Below, in pieces: positions 1-11,190 of a stretch of DNA of 64,000 nt (positions are counted from its first letter, which is position 1; the number at the start of each line of letters is the position of its first letter). Below the pieces are notes generated by a model that was not told the origin of the DNA, did no database searches, and saw only the letters and a list, made by a program, of their open reading frames with translations. Where the stretch lies: NCBI RefSeq assembly GCF_964204645.1, contig NC_134025.1, forward strand, positions 8,621,001 to 8,685,000, written 5' to 3'. The position numbers and the translations under genes were made by a program. Source of the DNA: Tubulanus polymorphus (taxonomy: Eukaryota; Nemertea; Palaeonemertea; Tubulaniformes; Tubulanidae).

Positions 1-238
1 CTTTCAGTATGGAACCATGAAATTTCAGAAGTTGACTATCTATGTATCCCAAACAAAATATTTCCAATAGGTTGGTTGATGTTTTATCACTTTCGAAATA
101 AAAGATCAAAGCAAGGATCTATGACGGACGAGTCCATCAGCCGGCTTCCATTATATTTAAGGCATTTGTAACATGGATGAAGATGTGAAGAGACCTTGTA
201 GGAAATTTGCCTTGGCTGAAATAAATGACAGCATATCC

Positions 239-468
239 TTATCCAGCTTGGCTTTTAATCATAGCCGTGGTACACGAGTCAATTTTGCTCCCTAGACATC
301 CATGTTCCATTAGTGACGGAATTGGCATGATAAATGAAGTTGTCTTTGATTTTTGAATAATGGTCAATTTACATGCATCGCCATCGAAACAACAGTGTGT
401 AAGGCAGATTCGTATCACTGGCATTATAACATCAGGGGATGAATAAACTACCTGAATGACCCAGTACA
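239..468 (-). CDS. probable terminal coding exon, unknown protein
   Basis: An open frame of 75 codons plus TAA begins directly after a strong acceptor (minus strand: a run of T then cag, at 469-474). It enters with two bases left over, so the preceding exon should end in phase 1. The peptide starts YWVIQVVYSS and contains several cysteines (LTHCCFDGDACKL) and a serine/threonine-rich end (IDSCTTAMIKSQAG). A second possible donor (CAG then GTAGTT) lies 17 bases in, so a 17-base exon is the alternative. It could be the 3' end of the minus-strand gene that has an exon at 3992-4159. Family not recognised. Confidence 0.45.
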
Positions 469-590
469 CTGAAAAAAGTCATTTTGGGACACCAACTGCT
501 TATGGGGTCATATGAAAAGACACATTTTTCACGTATTTGCTGACCAAATGAGCTTCGGTTACTGGGCACATTTTTAAATGTGTTTCACAG

Positions 591-681
591 TAATGCATAT
601 CCTAATTTCCATGATCTGCTTACAGCAGGTATTCAGCCAACCTGTCCAAGATGGCAATGGCACAAGAAATGGCCTAAGAAG
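591..681 (+). CDS. possible internal exon, unknown protein
   Basis: A 91-base segment lies between a good acceptor (tgtttcacag at 581-590) and a good donor (AAG followed by GTATAC at 682). Two of the three frames are open. The more protein-like one reads NAYPNFHDLLTAG and ends PRWQWHKKWPKK, rich in tryptophan and lysine; the other ends DGNGTRNGLRR. The next plus-strand coding-like sequence starts about 215 bases downstream. No family is recognisable. Confidence 0.4.
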
Positions 682-896
682 GTATACAATTTAAGCTCAA
701 TAAGCATTGCAGAAAAAAGCTTGCTTAACTGCTATACATTATCACCATACCATTCAGACTAAAAAACCCAGCATTAACTGTCTGATAAACACCTCAGTGT
801 TTCAAAAGTTTCCAATTTCTAATGTTACCAAAATGAAGATTTTTCCATGCAGATTCTTCAATACGTACGTATGAACAGCTCGTGTTTGCCAACTAA

Positions 897-1365
897 ATAT
901 GGCAACCTGCTGCTGATCCCAAAACATGGAGGAGGAAAGTGAGAAGGTACAATTACCAAGTGAACAGCAGTAAAGGAGAACATCGTAAATGTCCAAGGCT
1001 AACGGCCTTTCCATCTGCCGCACTTATTGATGAACAAGGTGAATGTAAACCATAAACAAGCAAAGGTGCGAACTTTCACAGGTTGCCGATCCTGGTATAC
1101 CATCTTGCGTCCAGATGTGCCAGATCTGGTTCGCCCATGTATTTACTGGTGTAAAATCAAAGCAACCCTTGCTAAGATCAATTGCTTGATTCAACAACCT
1201 GTTACAAGCTCTCCATCGCTAGACTCGTTCATTTCACTAGGTTTCAGTAACGGATTGGTAATATTTTTTCACAACAGTCTGTATGCAACAGTGAGCTACT
1301 TCGATGATGCAAGAAACAGTTCACTTTTTTCCTTTCATAAAACCACTCTATGTTCTCTAGATTGA
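897..1365 (+). CDS. coding-like region in two overlapping frames
   Basis: One frame is open at 897-1055 and strongly protein-like (PKTWRRKVRRYNYQ, then KCPRLTAFPSAALIDEQG), ending next to a donor-like GAACAAG/GTGAAT at about 1039. A second frame, open from 1027 to 1365 (112 codons), continues with VRTFTGCRSWYTILRPDVPD. A separate ATG at 926 gives MEEESEK followed by a strong donor (GTACAA at 947). The region could be two exons, a first exon, or a copy broken by a frameshift near 1030-1055. On the other strand, 802-1023 is also open, so strand is not certain. Confidence 0.35.
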
Positions 1366-3985
1366 GTATGAACCACTTAAATTGAATTTACATCAAATCG
1401 AAATGCATTACATGAAAGTTCAATTGCTCGCATTGAGCAGCCTACTTAAAATCAGTTATAATTGTTAATTGATGAGTTTTTTGCAATACAATTTCTATTG
1501 CTCAGTTACATAATTTTGGTAAGTTTACTTCAATTCATTCCAGAATAATTTGTTTAGCCCATATGATATGTTTAATCACGATTCAAATATCGCCAGATTT
1601 ATTCTACAAATCTTTTCACAGGTATTTTCGGCAGAAAAAAATGAAATACAACCAACTGTGGAATGACATCATGGAACATTTCAATCAACATTGACCGAGT
1701 CTTTTTCTTCAGCCAATTCATTCAATGTAGAATAAGCAAATTGACCTCGTGGCATAATTATTACAGAGTAAAACAATCAAACCCGTACTGTCAATATTGA
1801 CATCATTCCAGAACCTAATCAAGCAGACTGTCTATTTGGGACCTCTACCATTTAAACAGGAAATTGTACCATGGACATAAATGGGCAATAACTTTTGACA
1901 AGACAATTGGGGTTCACAATTGAACCATAGCAAATATAAAACTGATCTTTCATGCAGTATGTATTTTAATTTAATTTGCGAAAACCAACTATAGTCAATG
2001 AGAGAATGTTTTTGATCATGTTAGCTATCGAAAGTGACATGCTGGAAGATCAATTGCCGACCGGCGCTATTACAAAAGCATACATATTGATGAAGCCATC
2101 CATCAATGTGAAACGTCCTTGAAACACGGCTAAATGTGACAAGTCTCACAGAGACGTAAAACGACATAGTGTTGCAGAGCACTTGTTGGTATTCTTTTAA
2201 TCAGTTCATCAAAAAGCAAAATTACGGAAAGAGTTCATAGAGCAAAAAAGTAACCAACATTCCCAATTAAAAAGTTTATAGAATAGAAACTTTCCCAGAA
2301 ACAGAATGAAGGTACACCATTTCTAAAGATACTATTCCTTAAGAAGTGTTTTCTTATTCTAGCCACTGATTTGTGCAAAGTATTCAACCAGAATCGTTTT
2401 ATTACCTCAGTTCACAATAAAGCAGAGCCCGACCCATAATTTCAAGCCATCACCATAAATGTCTTATTTCGTTCCCATGTTTTTAGATGGGTTTTTTGAT
2501 GATTATTATACATCTCTGCACTTAATAACCTCTCCTACAATGATAAATATTCATTACTCCTCACCATCTCCTTTAAATACAACCCTAATAGTAAATTCCA
2601 CTATCAAATCTACCAAAATCATTGCAATCGGCTTCCATGATTTATGAATGATGCAAATCATAATGGAAATATATAGCCCCGAAACCTGGCTAGTTCTTGT
2701 GCCCTGTATCTAAATGTGCATAAAACTGATCTGATAAATTTGCTGTTTTATTTGTTGGACTTGAATATGAAATATGATGGTTTTGGCAACTGGTACAGTA
2801 AGCGGTCTATCAGTCATATCACACGGCCTTCACATGAAATACAGCTGCCAGTCAACGGGTCAACAGAAACCATTAACCAATACCTAATGGCTGTCGCTAA
2901 TAAACTTACTCATCACCGAAGTGTCATTTGAATAAATTGCAGATCATCAGCCAGTCAATTAGAATGTTGTTGTTCCATTTGATATGTATATATTGATCCG
3001 ATCACTCGGAGGCCAGACTCATCATCACTGGACCACATCTGATATACATAGCAGCTACAGCATGAATGGAATACACTTCCTGATGGGGCAAGTGGATTAC
3101 ATCTCTCATGCATAAATATAAATTAAATGCATCAATTCCTTGCAAGGCGATGGTAAAAGCAGAGTATAGTGTAATGTAAGAGGATTCTAGATTCTTTTAT
3201 ATTTTTCAAGTCCCAGCCATCTACTGTCACAAATCAATGGCAAATAACCGCTGAATATCTTAAGCCCTGGTCATATAAGTCAGTTTGTTTTTCTTAAGCC
3301 ATGAAAAAGACTAGGCACTGATAAATCGTGGCTGTTGAGGCATCTGTCTTGCACTGTGATCTGATGACCACTCATGCGGAGAATGCTAAAAACATCGATG
3401 AATTAAACACAAACCGAAAGCAGTACGACGATGTTCCTGCAGTCGTCGTGAGGCTGGTAATCCCAATATGATGTACCTCACGGGAAATTGTTTGATGGAT
3501 ATTGCTGTCCACAGCAATGAAATAATGTATTCATTAACTGCATATATGCCCAAGTACTGGGAGACATACTTCGCCTTGTTAACATTTTTAAATCCCAAAC
3601 ATGAAGTAAGCCAACTACATGATATTTTTATCTCCACAGGTCTTTCATGCATTCCTTTTATTATTTGTTTGAAAAAATTACAATTGGAACAGATTCTCAT
3701 GAAATGTTAATGCATGTTTCTCAAACAGCAACCTGTTGAATTGAAAATCATGTTTCCCAAAGATTCTTTAGGTGGAAACCTTTATGAAACTTGATAAAGT
3801 TTGGTTCAGCAAAAGAATGCCTCAAAGTCACAAAATCAAAATTTGGTATAGAAACACCTATACATTTTGAAAGGGCACTTCACTCTTTCAAGCGATCTCG
3901 AAAAATTGTTGCTCGCGAAGAAATTGCAAATTGCCTATGAATCCCTAAAGTAACATTGATCATTTGCCGATAAAAGACTATACGT
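1366..3985. other. AT-rich stretch with no convincing exon
   Basis: Short chance frames occur on both strands (for example 2716-2931 and 3386-3710) but none is bounded by matching splice signals with protein-like content. It is most simply an intron of the minus-strand gene with an exon at 3992-4159, or intergenic DNA. Confidence 0.5.
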
Positions 3986-3991
3986 GTTTAC

Positions 3992-4159
3992 CTTATCATC
4001 AGCATCCTCGTCTAAATCCTCTTGATCATCCGGGCTAACATCGGCAGCCATGACCGCGCAGGTGGTGTTGGTGGCAGTGGTATTCCTTATATCCAAAGCG
4101 TCTGGTATTACACCAGTTGATTGCTGCCAGTCGGCATACATAAATACCGGCAATGTACG
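3992..4159 (-). CDS. acidic coding exon, possibly containing the start codon
   Basis: A 56-codon phase-0 exon on the minus strand lies between an acceptor (ccaattcag, just above 4159) and a donor (AAG followed by GTAAAC at 3991-3986). It ends MAADVSPDDQEDLDEDADDK, very acidic. Translation could begin at that methionine (4049-4051) or the exon could be internal, since the frame stays open upstream (DIRNTTATNTTCAV). The sequence above it is CpG-containing and a plus-strand candidate start lies at 4661, so a bidirectional promoter is plausible. Family not recognised. Confidence 0.5.
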
Positions 4160-4660
4160 CTGAATTGGAAATTACTCCTGAGCCGTTGTGTGACAATGCG
4201 AAAATCCGCGATCGCTTCGTCTGATCTAATCGCCGAGGAAACCGGTCTCTTTAACCGGCATTTGATTGTTAACCAGGTCCCGCAAATGCCTCGACATAAG
4301 ACCCAGACATATAATTCAAATACGACGATCAGATTTGCAGAATGCGATGGACCATTTCGGTAATGAACTGTCAAGTTGGATTGCAGCGACTCCGAACACG
4401 GTTCAAAGTATGAATTCCGATTCAGAAATGATTTCCCCAAGAAAGAAACCGATCGATTGAAAGGATTATCAGTAACTCATTCGATGATGTTTCGTTGAGT
4501 GAGTTTGATTTCGAGTAATTATCAGAACTTGATCAATGACATTTGGTCTCAAAAGAGCCCACACCGCTGCGTTCCACTATAATACATCATCATCTGACTA
4601 CCATGCAGGGCACGCGCGCGCACAGCGTTATTTCATAAAATCCGTTATGAATGAAGACTT

Positions 4661-4711
4661 ATGACGGCTTTGTCAAACATCTTCAAATTAAACGAACGAA
4701 TACGCCCAGAG
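4661..4711 (+). CDS. possible first exon, unknown protein
   Basis: ATG at 4661 opens 17 codons (MTALSNIFKLNERIRPE) that end exactly at a near-perfect donor, CAGAG then GTAAGA at 4712, in phase 0. A minus-strand frame over 4645-4878 with a signal-peptide-like start (MRMLRNLLLLIALWALL) covers the same bases and is the main competing reading. Confidence 0.35.
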
Positions 4712-5073
4712 GTAAGAATCAAATATTCAATGACAGCGAAAACTTTCATTGTCGCTTTCATTTCACCCAGAGTAGATCCACTCATATATTCAAATGTAAA
4801 ATTGGTAACATAGGGCATTGAGTTAGATAACAGTGCCCATAGCGCAATAAGTAGTAGCAAATTACGTAACATCCGCAAGTGATTAGTCCAAAGTAACTAG
4901 TTAATTACTACAATGACTTATAATTACAAAATCATGTCATTAACACAGTTGATTGCATCTTGGTTCAATAACAAGATAGTTAATGCCTTGAATGCCTTGA
5001 ATATTGTATCACAACTCAAGCGCAAAACCATGTTTAAATCATACCAATAAAACAATAAAAAGCTTGCCTTCAG

Positions 5074-5259
5074 AAGATCAAGCTCACCGGAGTCAGTTGC
5101 CTTTACCAACTAAAGATCCGCGCGTCAGATGCATTCAAAGTCACAATTCCTTCCAAAAAATCATTTTACGCTGATCACGAAGCACAAACTTTCCACATGA
5201 ATCATAGAAAATCCTTCCTTCTCACGAGAATAGGAGCGAGATGCGCGCCGTTAAACTAA
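5074..5259 (+). CDS. possible terminal exon following 4661-4711
   Basis: After a strong acceptor (aagcttgccttcag ending 5073) the phase-0 frame is open for 61 codons to a TAA. It begins KIKLTGVSCLYQLKIRAS and is basic throughout. The phase matches the exon ending at 4711, giving a possible small two-exon gene with a 362-base intron. The minus strand of the same bases holds a weaker donor-like ccg/GTGAGC. Confidence 0.3.
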   Translation, partial: KIKLTGVSCLYQLKIRASDAFKVTIPSKKSFYADHEAQTFHMNHRKSFLLTRIGARCAPLN

Positions 5260-5849
5260 ACTTTGTTCTCCGCTTTCGGATACATAAGAAATACTGTTGA
5301 ACACGGGAGATTTGCATTGTTCCATCTGCGTTAAAATGCTACTTTTATCTTAACGAGACCAACAATTGCAGTCTTCTTCTTCCGGAACAAGTTGGGGGGA
5401 AAGCAAACAACTTAACACCTATATAACATACATACACCTTTGAGCAAGCATGTATATACGTATGTACATAATGGCATTATTGCATTTTTAAGTATGACCT
5501 GACAATGTTTTATAAGAAAAACAAATATTGCTTCCCCAACCTTCTGAATATCAGCCAACTTGTTTATTTCACTGAAGTTTCATACACTGGCTTGTAAATC
5601 TGCAGCAAGAAATTTGATGGTCAATGTATCAATATACCTTTTCCCACCCAGGGTCGGCAGTCGATGCAACGATTTATTGAAGCATAATATACTTGTTAGG
5701 TTGAATGGTCAAGGATTTTAACTTCAATTCTCCCAGGGGAATCTGATCACTCAGCTGCCGGTAAAACTATCCTCTAATCATTCAAGGTGGGTGGTTGTAA
5801 AAATATTGAGCATTTGAGAACAGTTTTGAATATGTTTGATTTACTTTAG

Positions 5850-5874
5850 TCCATTCCATGAATAATGAAAACAG
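5850..5874 (+). CDS. candidate 25-base micro-exon
   Basis: A textbook acceptor (tttgatttactttag, ending 5849) is followed after 25 bases by a textbook donor (AAACAG then GTAAGA at 5875). Only one frame is open, reading HSMNNEN plus a split codon. Coding or 5' untranslated status is unknown, and both signals could be accidental. Confidence 0.3.
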
Positions 5875-5879
5875 GTAAG

Positions 5880-7830
5880 ATAGATGTACCGAGAACAAAT
5901 TCATAGATCTAAGAACATTTATGCTAATTAGCCCACCTTCAACTGGAAGATAAGATGCAGTATAAAAACCAGTTCTCTAAGTACCTGGTACGATGAAACC
6001 TGCCATAATTTGTTGATTTGCACAGCAGTTGCTGGCAAATGTGATAAAAATGCTGTAGGGGACCTGTAATCTTTGTTTATTTCTTACTTAGCTTCAATGT
6101 AACCACTACCTGTTGCACTGGTGGGTAGGTAATATATGTATTTATTTATGTCTAGTAACATGCAGCGTTTGACCTGGTGAATTCAACACCCGTGAACAAT
6201 GAAACAAAAAACAACCGAAGTCGATCGTATATATTTCATCACATCCTATCATTTCCATTTTTTAGTGCTGAAAGAAGCAAAGAAAATAGTATCCTTATGT
6301 ATATATACTGCATGATAGATCTTTTTGTCTGACAAACATTAACAAAGAGATGACTGGCTAGTTTTTTCATGATCTCCACTTTGCATAACTATTCCTCTAT
6401 TTGTCGGACAAAAATTGGGCGCGCAAATTATGCATGCAACAGAAAAAGCAAAAAACAGCTGGATATAACTTAGACAATAGCGACAATAATCAGAATCAAT
6501 CCCCAGAACAGCATTGCCATTGTTTTGCAGGAAAAACAATTGAAAATCTCACACCTGATTTTTATGGCGACACGACACGCATTTAGCAGAACATGGCAAT
6601 AAGCCAAAATATGAAATGATTCATCAATGAAACGCGTGCAGAAAAATACAAACTGGTTTAAATTTCAGGTTCTTGTATTTCGCATGAAGGCGGGTTCATA
6701 TTGTATATATCCAGACTGGGTTTTTTTTATATGTAAACATGGATTATGTAACTATGCAAACTTTTCCAGTTGCAACGAATATAAAACAGACTATACACAA
6801 TACCCATCATTGGCAGCAGCGGGCAGACAGCATTCAAATTTACTCAGTACAGGTGTTTTCACGAAATATATTTAGTAAACTTTTACATTTTGTTATCCAA
6901 CTTTCATAAACAGTTCAAACCAACAGCGATAAATTCGTCTTAATTTACCTTCCACATCACGCACATTTGAAAAATATGAAAGATAAGAAACACTACTTCA
7001 GCTACACTCAGATCTATGAATATTAATTAATTTGAGTGATATAAAAAATTCATGATTTTTTGGCGATATCTAGAAAAGAACATTAGAAATAGCCACAATC
7101 TTCATATAATAGGTCATTGAGTCAATGCAAATAAAATACTGAATCATGATATCTTTTAACATCCATTTATCGATAAACATGCACCATGAAAATAGCTAAG
7201 TTAGTTGTCACCATACACTTAAGAGCATGTGGTTTTGTCAACAGCACTCCTCTATAGAAACTTCATCATTTCCAGGGATAAGCCGCCTACACTTCTTATC
7301 AAGTATGTCAAGTAACTCAATAAAATGCCGGATATAACCTTTTGCATCCATGAAAGGCAACACTTTTCACACTATTTTCACACATCGGCGGCGGTTACTG
7401 CAGGCAGTAAAGGAATTTTTAAAAGTTTTTTCATTCTTCTATATTTTCCAAGAACTGAAGGATTTCCCGTAAGGAAAAAACGCTATCGTTTTCGATGACG
7501 TATCGGCATGTACACAAGTTTTTTCCCTATCTTTTAATGACGGTATGATTTCCAAATAATGTCAATGATGAATTATAACACTATGCAGAACTGATTATCA
7601 ATGGTGGCAGCAATTATTGTTTCTATCAACCATAGAAAAAGCTAAGAACAACTAACCCAGTTGGTTCCATGGTTATATCATGGACTCTTCGTTTGAGGGT
7701 CCATGTAGTCCATGGTTATCGTTACTTTTTACAACTTCTGTTTCAATTAGTCTACCATCAACCAACGTATAAAGACCAAAGATAATGCACAATATATGAT
7801 ATTACGAAAAAGCAACAGTTGGAGATAAAT
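5880..7830. other. no supported gene
   Basis: AT-rich sequence with only short frames. The plus frames at 6401-6586 and 6627-6875 lack matching splice sites. I see no repeats beyond short A/T runs. Confidence 0.45.
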
Positions 7831-7836
7831 ACTAAC

Positions 7837-7863
7837 CTTTTCTACAGCAGGTGAATTCGACAT
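7837..7863 (-). CDS. possible nine-codon first exon
   Basis: Minus-strand ATG at 7863 gives MSNSPAVEK ending at a donor, AAG followed by GTTAGT (7836-7831). The same bases read on the plus strand contain a branch-site-like tactaac immediately followed by cttttctacag, so they may instead be a plus-strand acceptor. Confidence 0.25.
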
Positions 7864-8011
7864 TCTTCTATTCTTATTCATTCAGTTACGATATCAAATT
7901 GATGAAGGATAATCCGAAAATATTGTCTGTATTCTATATCCTTCTGTACGCTAGCTAGGCAATACGAAAAGTTCCTACTTTCGAGTGTTAGTGATGCAAC
8001 AGATAGGCAGA

Positions 8012-8035
8012 GGCAGGCAGGCAGGCAGGCAGGTG
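8012..8035 (+). repeat. (AGGC)n microsatellite
   Basis: Five to six tandem copies of a GGCA-type unit in the sequence gaggcaggcaggcaggcagg. Confidence 0.9.
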
Positions 8036-8578
8036 TGTCATTAGAATAGTATTCCGAGTAGAACTCTCAGCTTCTCGTAAAAAAGACAACACATCTAAAA
8101 CAACTCTTAACTACTCACGCTCCAATCTATAACCAAACAGTAAAGATTAACCCTTTGCCTGTGGTTTTGTCTAGAAGTCTAGACTATCAGCGGTACATAT
8201 ACTAGTAGTACTAGTTATATATGAAAAGTGCTTGATCAGTAGTACTTATTAATAGCGTTTATGTGAATAGCAGCAGCATCTAGAGCTAATGATTAAATGA
8301 TGGAATATGATACTGGCATAATGGGCCCCAAACAAAGTTTTTCCATATATGACTGCGTAAACAATTGTCCCACACAGACAGACGACTTCTCTACCACCAT
8401 GTAAACTATCAACAAATTTCAGATGAACGGATGAATCACCCCCTAGGCGAATAATGTGGTCGACCACAATCATTGATTCCAAATAAAAATCCCAGTCTAA
8501 TAACGTCTAGCGAGCACAGAAAACAGAAATCCTTGTTCAGAGAAAGTGAAGTTCGCAATGTCTTGGTTCATATAAACA

Positions 8579-9043
8579 CTATATCAATACAAAGTGAACT
8601 ACGACATCTCTATAACTGGAGTGATGCTTTGATCTAGAAATGAATAATCCATTCTTCAGTAGCAAAAAGCTTAATGCTATTTCTAGACATATGTAGGTGT
8701 TGCATTTGGTAGATTCGTGTACTGGAGCGAGTCTCTCTATTCTAACGTCACTGTGACTAAGTGGAGAAACAAATGAAACTGTAGACGACATGACACGTAT
8801 CGAACACATGTAGATATTGAGAATAATCCAGGGAAAAAATCGTGAATAGAAGCTCAGCATAATGCTGAGACGCTTTGTTTTTTTAGATATGAAAAATACA
8901 GCGCACGCGTGACTACGGAGACAATAACTGCGCTGAACGAACCAGAAGACAAAACTCTGGGGGAAATCTAACAAAGAAGCAATAGCTGAGTCAAGTGGAT
9001 TATTTTCAAATACTTTCAAGACAGATGTGCTTCTAAGTGACAT
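8579..9043 (-). CDS. longest open frame of the window, status uncertain
   Basis: ATG-initiated frame of 154 codons, the longest in the window. It starts MSLRSTSVLKVFENN and has a hydrophobic middle (FFPWIILNIYMCSIRV) that could span a membrane. At this base composition one frame of this length is only slightly more than chance over 64 kb. A splice-flanked plus-strand frame at 8687-8776 overlaps it, so it may be non-coding antisense. Confidence 0.25.
   Translation of the reverse strand: MSLRSTSVLKVFENNPLDSAIASLLDFPQSFVFWFVQRSYCLRSHACAVFFISKKTKRLSIMLSFYSRFFPWIILNIYMCSIRVMSSTVSFVSPLSHSDVRIERLAPVHESTKCNTYICLEIALSFLLLKNGLFISRSKHHSSYRDVVVHFVLI
8687..8776 (+). CDS. possible exon with a YW motif resembling LDL-receptor class B repeats
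   Basis: Directly after a strong acceptor (gctatttctag, ending 8686) a frame of 29 codons ends in TGA. It reads TYVGVAFGRFVYWSES and then SNVTVTKWRNK. The pattern of a hydrophobic strand, VYWS and a basic end resembles one blade of an LDL-receptor class B (YWTD) propeller by eye only. The stop codon would make it terminal or broken. It is antisense to the 154-codon minus frame. Confidence 0.3.
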   Translation, partial: TYVGVAFGRFVYWSESLYSNVTVTKWRNK

Positions 9044-9709
9044 ATAGTGCAGTATGAAATAAAGCCACCAGTAATCGGGTGTAGGACAACATAATGTATG
9101 AATTCAACTCTGTGCGGGAGATAAGAAAATATTCAACTTTTTAGCGGAAAAATGGAAAATTGTTATGAAAATAAATTAGAACATTTTCTATTCACTCATT
9201 CACTGCTTCGTGTAATTACTTTTAATAATTCATATATATTCTAACAATCATACTTTATCTATCACTGCCATTTCAATTATGAAGAGAGTTCAGTGATTTG
9301 TCACCTAATTTGTGGCGAGCTATTACAATAAGCTGCACTGCCATCTGGTATTTTTCTTGGGAACTATTTCATGTTTACAAGTACCTGTAAATTGATAAAT
9401 AAGCTTATAATCTATATGCGATTGCCTTACACATAACAAATACTGAAGAAGTTAATTTAACATAATCTGAATAAGATCCATAAAACTGTTCAGAAGATGC
9501 AGTTTGGAAATATGAGAACTGAGGACTATTGTCATAGTTTGACCTCAAAGATTTATTTGCTCAGTAATCCAATTCAAGTTTGGTTAAAAGATATACATCT
9601 ATCCAGAAAAAAAATATAAAACTCATTCATATGTTCTAGATAATCAACAAATTTGGTTTTGAATTCAGCACGAGTGTACAATGTGTCATAAAATTAACGT
9701 CATCTTTAG

Positions 9710-9766
9710 TTCACGGATTTGCTGAAAGATGGAGACTCGGATATGTCATCAACCATCGACGCCTGA
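9710..9766 (+). CDS. possible terminal exon, 18 residues
   Basis: The acceptor gtcatctttag ends at 9709. The phase-0 frame reads FTDLLKDGDSDMSSTIDA then TGA, an acidic C-terminal-like tail. A second frame is open for 47 codons from the same acceptor (GFAERWRLGYVINHRR), so frame choice is uncertain. Confidence 0.35.
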   Translation, partial: FTDLLKDGDSDMSSTIDA

Positions 9767-10194
9767 TGACACCAGTCATAATAGCTTCCCACAGCCAGAA
9801 GCCATATATCACATATTTTTTACATATGTAATATCAAATTGAATGCTATGAACTATTAAGTGTTGATCGAACGAAAAGCTCAAATGATTAGACCCTGAAC
9901 TTACAGATATTGGGTTGAGCATAACATAATTCATATTTTTTTCTAAAAAAAACTCTTCTCTTTCCTTGTCATCAATCTCTGTATACATATCAGAAAACGT
10001 AAAAATTTCTTATTCCTCATATTCTACTTCATTCACATTAAAAAAAAGCATTTCCAATTATTGCGAGTCGTTTTCAACATATATCGAAGAAAAAATTGAC
10101 ACAAACGAACTGATCTCATTTAAAAAATATATCTACTATCAACGATCGTTCATCAAATCGACGACAAGCCGCACAAAGCGCGACTAACATGATT

Positions 10195-10545
10195 ATGGAT
10201 CGTTTTGCTAAACCGCCGATTTTTGTGCCGTAACTCTTCTCTCGAACGCCGCGTTACGACGACGGATTCGAAGAATACGTAATGAACATCCGATGAACAA
10301 ACAAGCTCAGCATACCCGCCGCGGAGGTATTTCCACGTGATTCTGCGACTGTGAGGAAGATGAACGACCCCGGGTTCATGTTTCCGTCGTCGCGTGAGCC
10401 GTATCACGCGCATCCGTATTATTACATCGTCGATCAACCGACGCACGGAATCTTATTGGCGCAAAAAAAATCTTCGGCTCATCGTCAGAATCAGTCGACG
10501 CGCATTTTACATTCGCCACTTATTTGGAAAATACTGCGATTTTAA
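10195..10545 (+). pseudogene. CpG-rich coding-like frame broken by two stops
   Basis: A single frame from ATG at 10195 runs 116 codons to a TAA at 10543 and is interrupted by TAA at 10231 and TGA at 10294. All three pieces look like protein: MDRFAKPPIFVP, then RTPRYDDGFEEYVMNIR, then PGFMFPSSREPYHAHPYYY. CpG is far commoner than in the flanks. It may be a decayed gene, a first exon (12 residues ending at a GTAACT donor at 10230), or a CpG-island promoter with accidental openness. The antisense frame at 10153-10446 is also open. Confidence 0.35.
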
Positions 10546-10609
10546 TTTAGATAGGAATTATTGGGAAGATATCGACGATATAAAGAATGAAGGTTGTTCT
10601 ATAAGTTGT

Positions 10610-10800
10610 GTACGCACTGTCACCAGTTAGACGGTCCCAGATAGGTCCGTACCTGGAATGTGCCAAATTTAGAACAGGCCAACACATACGGGTTACTGCA
10701 TTGTCCAAATTGGAACGGTCTAAAATAGAAAGGACTTTTCTAAATCAAAATTGGAACGGGCCAAATTTAGACCGTACTAAATAGCGTAGTATGAATCCGG
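10610..10800 (+). mobile_element. small inverted-repeat element, family A
   Basis: The sequence from the ACTGTCACCAGTTAGACGG block to the TTTAGACCGTACTAAATAGC block matches, reverse-complemented and with substitutions, the element at 34315-34530. Shared blocks include GGTCTAAATTTGG and AATTGGAACGG. There is no coding capacity. It looks like a degenerate MITE. Confidence 0.6.
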
Positions 10801-11002
10801 CATCAGAAGCAAGCGTTAGAAATAGATATCATCGAACAGGATTGTATTCAAAGCTGCCACCTACACGAATTAAACAGAGCCAGCTAATCCGAGATTACGC
10901 TTTTTACTTTGATCTCTTACGCCTACTTCTCGACTTCTTGAAGGTCGTTTCGCGATTAATAAAGTGTTCACGGGTAATTACACTCAACGTTTGTGGGACT
11001 AG

Positions 11003-11190
11003 TGCCCTCGTTTTCATCCATCCGTCATTCTCGATCGGTACGCATCATTTACATCGTTCATCCCATTCGATAGATTCACTAACATCGGCGGCCACATTTT
11101 TCTTACGCGAGTCGAGTTTGATCCGACTTGCTATGACCTTCATGACTCAGACCCTGACTTATTCCTCAGGAGGCAGGACGATAAGTTAAG
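11003..11190 (+). CDS. possible internal exon, unknown protein
   Basis: One frame is open for 62 codons from an acceptor-like gggactag (ending 11002) to a donor TTAAG/GTAGGA at 11191. It reads ...FTNIGGHIFLTRVEFDPTCY and ends HDSDPDLFLRRQDDKLR, a charged, natural-looking tail. A better acceptor (cccattcgatag) lies inside, which would shorten the exon. It may belong with the broken frame 450 bases upstream. Confidence 0.35.
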
